Positions 1 through 6,225 are shown, numbered from the stretch's first letter. The stretch is 7,298 nt of DNA from Lachnospiraceae bacterium (GCA_024691065.1 JAILOA010000286.1:1-7298), one strand, 5' to 3'. Numbers and translations are program-made. The notes: generated from the letters alone by a model not told the origin.

Positions 1-1011
1 GGTTACATTTTCCTCTGATTTTCTTGAGGATATTTGGATTTTTATATGGTCAAATATGGTATTCTTTAGGTTTTGAAGATTATATTTTTTATAAAAATCC
101 TTCAAAACATGACCATATTTTTTTGAGGAAATATTTGGATATGCCTTTATTACTCTTTTTGAATAAGCTTTAAATCTGTCACTTAAAAAGTTATATCTCT
201 CGGAAAGGCTTACATATGAGGCTTTTAATTGCTCGATGCTTTCGCTGTTTTTGATATTTGAAACCTGCTTCCCTGCAAATTCGAAAGGTTTGGTAGCATA
301 GCTAAGTGGCTTTGCAGCGTAGCTTAATGGCTTTGCGGCATATTTAAGTGGCTTTTCCATAAGTCCCTTCGTATTATTCAGCAATTCCTTAGGTTTTTCA
401 AGAAGCTCGGATTGCTTGTCAGCAAGTTCTTTTTGTTTTTCCGATAATTCCAACTTCAATGTCATCAGTTTGTCCATAAAAACATGGAAATTCATGGCTT
501 CCTTGAATGATAAGGTAAAATCGGCAATGATTATTACCGACATTACTGATATTATAATCAATCGGATGTTAGCAGGAATTTTAAATACTATTTCCGCAAC
601 ATGTTCATGTAAAAAATAATCTTGAAATACCGTCAAAGCTCCCCAGCAAAGAGTTGTCCACAGGCAAATGTAACCATGAAAATTTAATGGGACGCTTGAA
701 TAATCCCAATAACGGACGTGGAAGAGTGCTTCCATCAGTTCGCCGGTTATGATTTCCAAAATAGTTGAAGCAAGAGCTCCCACTATAAATGTTAAAATTA
801 TATTATGCCTTACCGGAATGGTTGTAAAAAGCATTATAAATGCACCAAAACCGTATATTGGCTGAAAAGGACCATACATAAACCCACGGTTTACGGGTCT
901 TCTAAGATATATGCTCATAGCAGTGCTTTCGATGCACCAACCGATGAAGCAATAAATGTAAAAGAATAGAACCCATTCTTTTATTGTGTAATTTTCTATA
1001 TCAACTATCAT
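1..1011 (-). CDS. CmpB-type putative ABC-transporter permease membrane protein, C-terminus cut by window edge
   Basis: The frame is open for 337 codons from ATG at 1011 to the window edge, so the stop lies outside. The N-terminal ~165 residues are hydrophobic, with about five likely membrane segments (roughly 11-28, 50-66, 70-89, 112-130, 149-167). They carry features I associate with the CmpB family (PF06541, 'putative ABC-transporter type IV'): GWCIES near residue 24, NRGFMYGP at 41-48 followed by PIYGFG, and YWDYS..P.N..GYICLW at 101-118. The transport role of this family is only a database label; no substrate is known to me. The tail from about residue 178 is charged and probably cytoplasmic: a Lys/Glu/Leu-rich stretch likely to form a coiled coil (178-217), then four KPLxYAA-type heptads (220-247), then a basic region. 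The ribosome binding site is weak (GGGAA, 6 nt before ATG). It lies 249 nt downstream of hslO on the same strand and could be read from the hslO promoter. Confidence 0.8.
   Translation of the reverse strand, partial: MIVDIENYTIKEWVLFFYIYCFIGWCIESTAMSIYLRRPVNRGFMYGPFQPIYGFGAFIMLFTTIPVRHNIILTFIVGALASTILEIITGELMEALFHVRYWDYSSVPLNFHGYICLWTTLCWGALTVFQDYFLHEHVAEIVFKIPANIRLIIISVMSVIIIADFTLSFKEAMNFHVFMDKLMTLKLELSEKQKELADKQSELLEKPKELLNNTKGLMEKPLKYAAKPLSYAAKPLSYATKPFEFAGKQVSNIKNSESIEQLKASYVSLSERYNFLSDRFKAYSKRVIKAYPNISSKKYGHVLKDFYKKYNLQNLKNTIFDHIKIQISSRKSEENVT
271..354 (-). repeat. Four tandem 21 bp in-frame repeats encoding KPLxYAA heptads
   Basis: Four adjacent 21 bp units occupy 334-354, 313-333, 292-312 and 271-291. 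On the minus strand they encode KPLKYAA, KPLSYAA, KPLSYAT and KPFEFAG (residues 220-247). The first three differ at few bases, several of them synonymous; the fourth has diverged. The unit is a multiple of three and keeps the frame. Each heptad has a basic Lys, a Pro, a hydrophobic residue and an aromatic residue. A heptad beginning KP is unusual in a coiled coil because proline breaks helices, so this may be a separate amphipathic or ligand-binding segment. Confidence 0.85.
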
Positions 1012-1050
1012 AGGTAATTCCCATTAAATAATATTTCTAATCTTCAAGTC

Positions 1051-1297
1051 TAATTGGTTTGTGATTTTTAAAAAACTTTCGTGTTATTGATACCTGATTA
1101 TTCTGTGATTTTTAAAATCTTCAGGTTGACGATTCCTGATTATCCCGTTATTATAAAAATCTTTCAGGTTATCGATTCTAAATTATCCTGTGATTAAAAA
1201 ATCCAGGTTATCGATTCCTGATTATCCCTTGATTTTTAAAATCTTTCAGGTTGTCGATTCCTAATCTTCCTGCGATTTTAAAAGTTCTTCCAATTCC
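1051..1297 (-). repeat. Degenerate ~43 bp tandem array between hslO and the CmpB-like gene
   Basis: About five head-to-tail units begin near 1051, 1095, 1137, 1180 and 1219, with lengths of about 44, 42, 43, 39 and 43 bp. A sixth, shorter unit (1262-1297, 36 bp) is the coding end of hslO. On the plus strand the conserved core reads CCTGATTATCC, then GATTTTTAAAATC, then TTTCAGGTTATCGATT. Units starting at 1095, 1137 and 1219 keep an outer dyad CCTGA...TCAGG (1093-1097/1121-1125, 1135-1139/1164-1168, 1217-1221/1246-1250), and two of them also keep an inner dyad GATTTT/AAAATC. A transcript could therefore form a row of weak hairpins. The array fills almost the whole hslO-CmpB gap and holds no open reading frame of note. 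I do not recognise it as a named repeat family. Confidence 0.75.
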
Positions 1298-2172
1298 AGG
1301 ATGGAGAAGCTGTATTGTTTTCCGCAGAATCTGCAGGAGGTAAATATTGGTTTACCCTCTAAGATCATTGATTCTATTTCCTTCCTTCCGGCACTCAGTA
1401 TGGCTTTTTCAACCTTTTCTCTGCTACAGTCACAGGTGTATTTTGGATAAATTGTATCGAGAACGGTTACATTGAAATCAGCAAGAATAGTTTCAAGCAT
1501 ACCGGTTGGAGTGAGACCGGAGTCAAGCATTGAAGTTACGCTGGTTACATTGCCAAGGGCAGCTTCAAGCTTTGAAATTGTTTCTTCCGATGCGCCCGGC
1601 ATAACCTGAATGATAAAGCCGCCGGCTTTTTGAACATAGTTGCTTTTATTCATAAGAACACCGAGTCCGACGGAAGACGGAACCTGCTCAGATACAGCAA
1701 AATAGTAGGTGATATCTTCGGCAACTTCGCCTGAAACCAACTCTGTACTGCTGTTATAAGGCTCTTTAAGGCCTGTGTCTCTTATTACATTTAAAACTCC
1801 CTTACCTAATGCACCGGAAACATCAAGTTTACCTTTGCTGTTAGCAGGGAGGATAACCATAGGATGTTGCACAAAGCCTTTTGCATTGCCGCTTGAATCA
1901 GCGGTTACACAAAGTGCACCGGCAGGACCGTCGCCGTTTATATTTAATGTTAATAAATCCTTCTCGCCTTTCATCATGCTTCCCATCATTGATGAAGCTG
2001 TAAGAAGACGGCCGAGAGCGGCTGTAACTACCGGAGAGGTATTGTGAATGCGTCTTGCCTTTTCAACCATATTTGTGGTTTCGCAGGCAAATGCACGAAG
2101 CTCGCCATTTGCAGCTGTAGCACGTACCATATGGTCTGCAGAAGCTACTTGTGATTTATCTTTATTATTCAT
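1261..2172 (-). CDS. hslO: Hsp33 redox-regulated holdase chaperone
   Basis: This 303-residue protein is close to the usual ~290 of Hsp33. Hsp33 is a cytoplasmic chaperone that is inactive when reduced. Oxidative and unfolding stress forms disulfides, releases zinc and activates binding of unfolded proteins. The N-terminal substrate-binding domain has the family's opening (HMVRATAANGELRAFA, 14-29) and the Gly-rich block NINGDGPAG (77-85) followed by GFVQHP (99-104). The C-terminal redox switch has all four zinc cysteines as CxC (C247, C249) and CxxC (C280, C283). Start: ATG at 2172 has GGAAGGA 7 nt upstream, and the homologous sequence begins soon after. A TATAAT-type promoter lies about 70 bp upstream. 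It is divergent from fucI, with the CmpB-like gene downstream on the same strand. Oddity: the last 11 codons and stop belong to the tandem array that continues downstream. Confidence 0.97.
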   Translation of the reverse strand: MNNKDKSQVASADHMVRATAANGELRAFACETTNMVEKARRIHNTSPVVTAALGRLLTASSMMGSMMKGEKDLLTLNINGDGPAGALCVTADSSGNAKGFVQHPMVILPANSKGKLDVSGALGKGVLNVIRDTGLKEPYNSSTELVSGEVAEDITYYFAVSEQVPSSVGLGVLMNKSNYVQKAGGFIIQVMPGASEETISKLEAALGNVTSVTSMLDSGLTPTGMLETILADFNVTVLDTIYPKYTCDCSREKVEKAILSAGRKEIESMILEGKPIFTSCRFCGKQYSFSILELEELLKSQED

Positions 2173-2239
2173 TATATTTTCCTTCCGTGGGTTTGTATTT
2201 AAAACTCTATAAGTCTATCACAAAAATAAGTATTTAGCA

Positions 2240-2268
2240 ATTATAAAACTTGTAGTAACGATTATAAA
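2240..2268 (-). promoter_or_regulatory. Candidate sigma-A promoter for hslO
   Basis: On the minus strand there is a perfect -10 TATAAT (2245-2240) and a -35 TTTATA (2268-2263) at 17 bp spacing. Transcription would start near 2233, giving a leader of about 60 nt. A second TATAAT (2266-2261) has a poor -35 (CTGTTT). The upstream copy of the 31 bp repeat begins 9 bp beyond the -35. In an AT-rich region such matches arise by chance, hence the moderate score. Confidence 0.45.
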
Positions 2269-2276
2269 AAATATAG

Positions 2277-2307
2277 GGAATTGAAACAGATAACGTTACA
2301 TTCTGAA
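2277..2307 (+). repeat. 31 bp direct repeat, copy 1 (possible operator)
   Basis: This copy matches the one at 2352-2382 at 29 of 31 positions; the changes are two bases in the middle (AAC against GAT). It starts GGAATTGAAAC and ends GTTACATTCTGAA. Inside, CAGA and TCTG form the ends of a loose dyad, and this copy has the 8 bp palindrome TAACGTTA. It sits just upstream of the hslO promoter candidate. Confidence 0.8.
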
Positions 2308-2351
2308 AAAAATGAAAAAATCTAAAATATCGATTAGTTAAATGTTTTCAT

Positions 2352-2382
2352 GGAATTGAAACAGATGATGTTACATTCTGAA
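2352..2382 (+). repeat. 31 bp direct repeat, copy 2 (possible operator)
   Basis: This second copy lies exactly 75 bp start-to-start from copy 1. It ends 62 bp before the candidate fucI -10. The central dyad here is ATGT-T-ACAT, flanked by CAGA and TCTG. Two closely matching copies in otherwise unconstrained AT-rich DNA suggest a protein-binding site duplicated or kept by selection. The regulator is unknown; no regulator gene lies in the window. Confidence 0.8.
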
Positions 2383-2420
2383 TACTATAGAAAAAGCAGT
2401 AATAAAAATTAAATATTTTT

Positions 2421-2450
2421 AGTGCATTTTATGTAAGAATGGTGTAAAAT
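2421..2450 (+). promoter_or_regulatory. Weak candidate promoter for fucI
   Basis: A -10-like TAAAAT at 2445-2450 has only a poor -35 (AGTGCA, 2421-2426, 18 bp spacing). Transcription would start near 2457, giving a leader of about 54 nt, close to the ~52 nt predicted for the second isomerase gene, which uses the same TAAAAT. The poor -35 would fit a promoter that needs an activator, perhaps acting at the 31 bp repeats upstream. That is inference. Confidence 0.3.
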
Positions 2451-2510
2451 AAAAATGATTTGTTGTATGTAATAACAATTTAAAATAATGTATATGGAGG
2501 TATTTTTTAA

Positions 2511-4301
2511 ATGGCTGAAAACAGATTAGTGGGAGATTATCCTGTAATAGGTATTCGTCCTGTAATTGACGGCAGAAGAGGTCCTATAAAGGTTCGTGAA
2601 TCTTTAGAGGATCAGACAATGGGAATGGCAAAGACAGCAGCTAAACTGTTTGAAGAGAATTTATTTTATTCAAATGGTGAAAAGGTTAAGGTAATTATTG
2701 CCGATACAACTATCGGACGTGTTGCAGAGGCTGCAGCTTGTGCTGATAAGTTTAAAAAGGCAGGAGTTGATATTACTCTTACAGTTACACCTTGCTGGTG
2801 TTACGGTTCCGAGACTATGGATATGGATCCTATGACAATTAAAGGTGTTTGGGGCTTTAACGGAACAGAGCGTCCGGGTGCTGTTTATCTTGCAGCAGTT
2901 CTTGCAGCGCATGCACAAAAGGGACTTCCTGCATTTGGTATTTACGGCAGGGATGTTCAGGAAGCTGATGCTACCGATGTTCCTGATGATGTAAAGGAAA
3001 AACTCCTTCGTTTTGGCCGTGCGGCTATTGCTGCAGCTACAATGAGAGGAAAATCATATCTTCAGGTTGGTTCAACTACTATGGGTATTGCAGGTTCACA
3101 GATGAACTTCGATTTCTTCGAGCATTATCTTGGAATGAGAGTTGAGTCGGTTGATGAGGTAGAGATTATCCGTCGAATGAGCGAAGGCATTTATGATCAT
3201 GATGAATTTAACAGAGCCCTCAGCTGGACTAAGTCAAATTGTCGTGAAGGTTTTGATAAGAACCCTGAATTTGTTAAGCGTTCCGATGAGCAGAAGGAGC
3301 GTGACTGGGAATTCACAGTTAAGATGATGTGTATCTTAAAGGATTTGATGAACGGTAATAAGAATCTTCCGGAAGGTTGCGAGGAAGAGGCTGTAGGTCA
3401 CAATGCAATCGCAGCAGGTTTCCAGGGACAGAGACAGTGGACAGACTTCTATCCTAACGGTGACTTCTCGGAAGCACTTATGAACTCTTCATTTGACTGG
3501 AACGGAGCCAGAGAACCATATATTCTCGCCACTGAGAACGATACATTAAACGGCGTGGGAATGCTTTTCTTAAAGCTTCTTACAGGTCGTGCACAGATAT
3601 TTGCCGATGTTCGTACTTATTGGAGCCCTGAGGCTACAAAGAAGGCTACAGGATATGATGTTGAAGGCAAGGCTAAAGAGGCCGGCGGTTTCCTTCATCT
3701 TATTAACTCAGGTGCACAGTGCTTAGATGCCTGCGGTGAGGTTAAGGATGAGAACGGAAATGGCGTAATTAAGCCATTCTGGGATATGACAGATGATGAT
3801 ATCAAGAAATGTCTCGAGGCTACTACATGGAATGCAGCTGATAACGGATATTTCCGTGGCGGTGGTTTCTCAAGCCGTTATTTAACAAGAGCTGAGATGC
3901 CTGTTACAATGATCAGAGTTAATCTTGTACGCGGACTTGGTCCTGTACTTTATATCTGTGAGGGTTATACAGTTAACCTTCCTGATGAAGTATCGGATAT
4001 TATCTGGAAGAGAACAGACTATACATGGCCTTGTACATGGTTTGCTCCACGTCCTTCGGATAAGGGGCCATTCAAGACAGCTTACGATGTTATGAATAAC
4101 TGGGGTGCTAACCATGGTGCAATCGGTTACGGACACGTTGGTGCCGACCTTATTACACTTTGCTCAATTCTTAGAATTCCTGTATGTATGCACAATGTTC
4201 CTGAGGAGGATATTTTCCGTCCTGCAGCTTGGAATGCATTCGGTATGGATAAGGAAGGACAGGATTACAGAGCTTGTGCAACCTATGGACCAATGTATTA
4301 A
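2511..4301 (+). CDS. fucI: L-fucose isomerase
   Basis: FucI is a cytoplasmic, Mn2+-dependent ketol-isomerase that converts L-fucose to L-fuculose, the first step of fucose breakdown; the same family also accepts D-arabinose. The 596-residue protein is collinear end to end with E. coli FucI (about 591), from recall: GIRPVIDGRRG (14-24), TVTPCWCYGSETMDMDP (91-107), WGFNGTERPGAVYLAA (114-129), AIAAGFQGQR (299-308), FADVRTYWSPEA (364-375), YFRGGGFSSR (447-456), WGANHG (531-536) and the C-terminal EGQDYRAC..YGP.Y. The metal and catalytic residues are present: E342, D366 and H535, matching E337, D361 and H528 of E. coli. Start: ATG at 2511 with GGAGG ending 10 nt upstream. No kinase, aldolase or transporter gene is adjacent. 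A terminator 135 nt downstream and a convergent gene beyond it suggest a single-gene transcript. No frameshift or missing residue was seen. Confidence 0.98.
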   Translation: MAENRLVGDYPVIGIRPVIDGRRGPIKVRESLEDQTMGMAKTAAKLFEENLFYSNGEKVKVIIADTTIGRVAEAAACADKFKKAGVDITLTVTPCWCYGSETMDMDPMTIKGVWGFNGTERPGAVYLAAVLAAHAQKGLPAFGIYGRDVQEADATDVPDDVKEKLLRFGRAAIAAATMRGKSYLQVGSTTMGIAGSQMNFDFFEHYLGMRVESVDEVEIIRRMSEGIYDHDEFNRALSWTKSNCREGFDKNPEFVKRSDEQKERDWEFTVKMMCILKDLMNGNKNLPEGCEEEAVGHNAIAAGFQGQRQWTDFYPNGDFSEALMNSSFDWNGAREPYILATENDTLNGVGMLFLKLLTGRAQIFADVRTYWSPEATKKATGYDVEGKAKEAGGFLHLINSGAQCLDACGEVKDENGNGVIKPFWDMTDDDIKKCLEATTWNAADNGYFRGGGFSSRYLTRAEMPVTMIRVNLVRGLGPVLYICEGYTVNLPDEVSDIIWKRTDYTWPCTWFAPRPSDKGPFKTAYDVMNNWGANHGAIGYGHVGADLITLCSILRIPVCMHNVPEEDIFRPAAWNAFGMDKEGQDYRACATYGPMY

Positions 4302-4320
4302 TTATTAAAATGTAACGAGC

Positions 4321-4346
4321 AATAATTCCGGATAACAAGAATTATT
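4321..4346 (+). other. Short AT-rich hairpin after fucI stop
   Basis: AATAATTC (4321-4328) and GAATTATT (4339-4346) form an 8 bp perfect inverted repeat with a 10 nt loop, 20 nt after the fucI stop. There is no U-tract after it, so it is not itself a convincing terminator. It may stabilise the 3' end of the message or be chance. Confidence 0.35.
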
Positions 4347-4436
4347 TATATAAAGATGATTCCTTGTGAATGGATTTAGTTTAATAATTGAGTTTTCCCG
4401 AATTAGAGAATAATCTAAATAATGATTTATAAAATA

Positions 4437-4480
4437 AAAAATGCTGTTACCTGCGATGTTTTGCGGGTAGCAGCATTTTT
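4437..4480 (+). terminator. Rho-independent terminator of fucI, possibly bidirectional
   Basis: The arms 4437-4454 and 4463-4480 form an 18 bp stem with no mismatch in the plus-strand RNA (two G-U wobbles) around an 8 nt loop GATGTTTT. The stem ends in a run of five U on the right and is flanked by A-rich sequence on the left. It lies between convergent genes and could also stop the transpeptidase transcript. On the minus-strand RNA, however, the two wobbles become A-C mismatches, so it suits fucI better. The remaining DNA of the 4302-4574 gap shows only the small hairpin at 4321-4346. Confidence 0.9.
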
Positions 4481-4574
4481 ATATATAAGATATTTAATGA
4501 ATTATCTCATCTTTATAGATAAATTCACAGTTTTTAATGATTTTTTTACCGGTATATCTAAAGTATTTCCTGCC

Positions 4575-5918
4575 TCAGTCTATTCTGGAAAGATAAACCT
4601 TCTCTTCGTGAACACAATTCTTTTCTTTGCAATATTTTTTGGCGGTAGGATCCGTAGGGTCCCAGGTATGCCATTTTTTAAGCTTTTCAAGCTTTGGTTT
4701 GCCGAAAGGAAGCTTTTTATTATCATAATGGATTTTAACCTGGTTATTGTAATCAAGATTATCAAAGATCCATTTGGCAGCTTCGCATTGGATTCTTACG
4801 CATCCGTGAGAGCAGGCGGTTCCGAGCTTGTTATATTCCCCAACATCCAATGTATCGTTGGATTGGTATTCATCATAAGGTGAACTGTGGAATAAAATAT
4901 TGCCGTGAATATTGGTTGTCCACTGTCCGTAGCAGTTATAAAACAGAACTCTGTAGCGGAAAGCAATGCCTAAATTCCAGGTTCCGACACCTGTATAGGT
5001 TCCCGGGGAACAGAGATAGGAGCGGACCGGAATGTTGAATTTCCCGTTTTTTCCTTTTGCTAAGATAGTAAGAACACATTTCTTTGAATTTACATCCAAT
5101 TTATATTCGGGATTTTCGGGTAAAAATGCTTCCGAACTTTCTACCATCTTACCGTTGGCATCATAGTAATAAATATATCCGTTTTTCTTTTTGGATTTAA
5201 CCTTTAACTTTACGGTAATGGTATTAATCAGGTTTTCATAGTCTGTATTTGAAGTACTCGTCCCGGTAGTGGCAGATGACAGTGTATTTGAGTCCAGGGT
5301 AATCGGGAACGATGTTTGGATTGGCAGAATACCTTGGACAGAAGTGTTATACTCAAGGTTGCTTTCTGTAATCGTACCATTGTTGTTATGGTATGAACGC
5401 ACTAAAAATGTGTAAGTTTTTCCATATTTAAGTTTTTTTATCTCGCAGGTGTTTGTAGTACATCCTTTTACCTTTTTTATTCTGGTCAATGTATCGCTCG
5501 AGTCTACTGTATAAACATAATAACCATCTGCATTCAGGTCCGTGGTATATGTGAGCTTAAGCGAGTTTTTTGAGGTTACTACATAGTCTGTTATTTCCGG
5601 CGGATCCAGGGTGAGTTGATAGGTAATGTTATTCGTATCAGTTGAGGTAGTAGCCTTTTTTGAAACCATTAATTCGTTCGATACATTTTTATCGGTTTCT
5701 GAAGAACTAACGGATACAGGACTTTGATTTGATGATGGAATTACATCGGTGTCTGATGTATAGTCACCATAGGAGTTAAAAATGCCGGTCTTTTCATATA
5801 GCGTTTCATAAGCCTCGGCCTCACCACCTACATTTCCCGTAGAAGAAATCGGAGAGATGATTAGTGAAAAGCAAAGACAAAGTGCAACAAAGCTTTTATT
5901 TATATTAAAAAATTTCAT
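4575..5918 (-). CDS. Secreted L,D-transpeptidase (YkuD family) with fibronectin-III-like domain
   Basis: This 447-residue protein probably makes 3-3 (L,D) cross-links in peptidoglycan or attaches proteins to it, acting outside the membrane. Residues 1-36 form a signal peptide (basic start, hydrophobic core VALCLCFSLIISPI, possible cleavage after AEA). A Ser/Thr/Asn-rich linker (about 50-100) leads to a fibronectin-III-like beta domain (about 105-197; DPPEIT..., GYYVYTVDS, L.YGKTYTFLVRSY). A second linker is followed by the YkuD catalytic domain (about 231-398). The active-site signature is SHGCVR at 370-375, with nucleophile C373, H371 and an upstream H344 in ILFHSSPY. After the domain comes a short charged tail with two cysteines (C430, C435), which I do not recognise. 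Start: ATG at 5918 with AAGGA 7 nt upstream and a strong promoter 50-80 bp upstream. It is convergent with fucI and divergent from the second isomerase, and nothing in the sequence links it to sugar metabolism. Confidence 0.92.
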   Translation of the reverse strand: MKFFNINKSFVALCLCFSLIISPISSTGNVGGEAEAYETLYEKTGIFNSYGDYTSDTDVIPSSNQSPVSVSSSETDKNVSNELMVSKKATTSTDTNNITYQLTLDPPEITDYVVTSKNSLKLTYTTDLNADGYYVYTVDSSDTLTRIKKVKGCTTNTCEIKKLKYGKTYTFLVRSYHNNNGTITESNLEYNTSVQGILPIQTSFPITLDSNTLSSATTGTSTSNTDYENLINTITVKLKVKSKKKNGYIYYYDANGKMVESSEAFLPENPEYKLDVNSKKCVLTILAKGKNGKFNIPVRSYLCSPGTYTGVGTWNLGIAFRYRVLFYNCYGQWTTNIHGNILFHSSPYDEYQSNDTLDVGEYNKLGTACSHGCVRIQCEAAKWIFDNLDYNNQVKIHYDNKKLPFGKPKLEKLKKWHTWDPTDPTAKKYCKEKNCVHEEKVYLSRID

Positions 5919-5968
5919 TATATATTCCTTATCTGTATAAATGTATTATTTCTGTTTTCAGCAGTACA

Positions 5969-5997
5969 ATTATAAACATGAAAAAGAAAAAATTCAA
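5969..5997 (-). promoter_or_regulatory. Sigma-A-type promoter for the L,D-transpeptidase gene
   Basis: On the minus strand, -35 TTGAAT (5997-5992) and a perfect -10 TATAAT (5974-5969) are separated by exactly 17 bp. The spacer is a T-rich run. Transcription would start near 5962, giving a leader of about 44 nt before the ATG at 5918. The 13 bp repeat tract begins 13 bp beyond the -35. Confidence 0.75.
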
Positions 5998-6009
5998 CTA
6001 TAAAATAAT

Positions 6010-6074
6010 TAAGATTCGAGTCTAAGATTCGAGTCGAGGATCTGAAGGGAGTATAAGAAACTAAGATTCGAAGC
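6010..6074 (+). repeat. 13 bp tandem repeat tract, partly decayed
   Basis: Two perfect adjacent copies of TAAGATTCGAGTC lie at 6010-6022 and 6023-6035. A third copy with 11 of 13 matches (TAAGATTCGAAGC) lies at 6062-6074, exactly 39 bp (three periods) after the second. The two intervening 13 bp blocks (6036-6048 and 6049-6061) match at about 6 of 13 positions each, consistent with decayed units or with unrelated sequence. The tract lies directly upstream of the transpeptidase promoter. Confidence 0.7.
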
Positions 6075-6102
6075 TGAATATAGAAATGACCCTTTAATTG
6101 AA

Positions 6103-6151
6103 GTGTACACCTGATCAGCTTAAAATGTGACCGCATTAATTAGGGAATTCC
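6103..6151. promoter_or_regulatory. Cluster of small palindromes, possible operator region
   Basis: Three perfect palindromes lie within 49 bp: GTGTACAC (6103-6110), TGATCA (6112-6117) and GGAATTCC (6144-6151, within TTAGGGAATTCCTAA). They sit between the two divergent promoters, 46-94 bp upstream of the second isomerase's -35. Such symmetry is typical of dimeric repressor or activator sites, but 6-8 bp palindromes are common by chance. No known consensus is recognised. Confidence 0.25.
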
Positions 6152-6196
6152 TAAAGTGTATAAATTTCTTGGGTAATAAATCAATGATAATTTCAA

Positions 6197-6225
6197 TTGA
6201 CTGTTATGTATGCAAATGTTAAAAT
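6197..6225 (+). promoter_or_regulatory. Sigma-A-type promoter for the second isomerase gene
   Basis: -35 TTGACT (6197-6202) and -10 TAAAAT (6220-6225) match the consensus at 5 of 6 positions each and are separated by exactly 17 bp. Transcription would start near 6232, leaving a leader of about 52 nt with GAGGG placed 6 nt before the ATG at 6285. Confidence 0.75.

Larger units (their letters stand above)
2173..2510. other. Divergent intergenic region hslO / fucI
   Basis: This 338 bp, very AT-rich spacer has no credible coding frame. It holds the hslO promoter candidate (2240-2268), a pair of 31 bp direct repeats (2277-2307, 2352-2382), a weaker fucI promoter candidate (2421-2450) and the fucI ribosome binding site GGAGG at 2496-2500. 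I see no riboswitch-like conserved structure in it. Confidence 0.7.

Noticed and set aside
416..619. 67-codon plus-strand open frame
   Set aside because: It lies wholly antisense to the CmpB-like gene, whose membrane segments and family motifs are clear.
1012..1260. Small coding gene between hslO and the CmpB-like gene
   Set aside because: Stops occur in all frames because the spacer is a repeat array; there is no ribosome binding site plus start with a meaningful frame.
2284..2307. Catabolite-repression (cre) site in the 31 bp repeat, because of TGTAACG
   Set aside because: The central CG is one base out of place against the cre consensus and the right half does not match; copy 2 lacks the CG altogether.
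2277..2382. Possible CRISPR remnant: the repeats contain ATTGAAAC, a common end of CRISPR repeats
   Set aside because: There are only two copies, the ATTGAAAC is near the start and not at the end of the repeated unit, the intervening sequence is 44 bp, and no cas gene is in the window.
2670..2918. Minus-strand open frames inside fucI (also 3882-4136) and the plus-strand frame at 4105-4308
   Set aside because: They are shadow frames of a strongly conserved, full-length fucI.
4422..4883. 153-codon plus-strand open frame with hydrophobic stretches
   Set aside because: It starts before the terminator hairpin, reads through it and is antisense to the catalytic domain end of the transpeptidase, including conserved sequence.
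5918..6136. 72-codon minus-strand open frame upstream of the transpeptidase
   Set aside because: It runs through the strong transpeptidase promoter and the 13 bp repeat, has no good ribosome binding site and shows no recognisable protein features.
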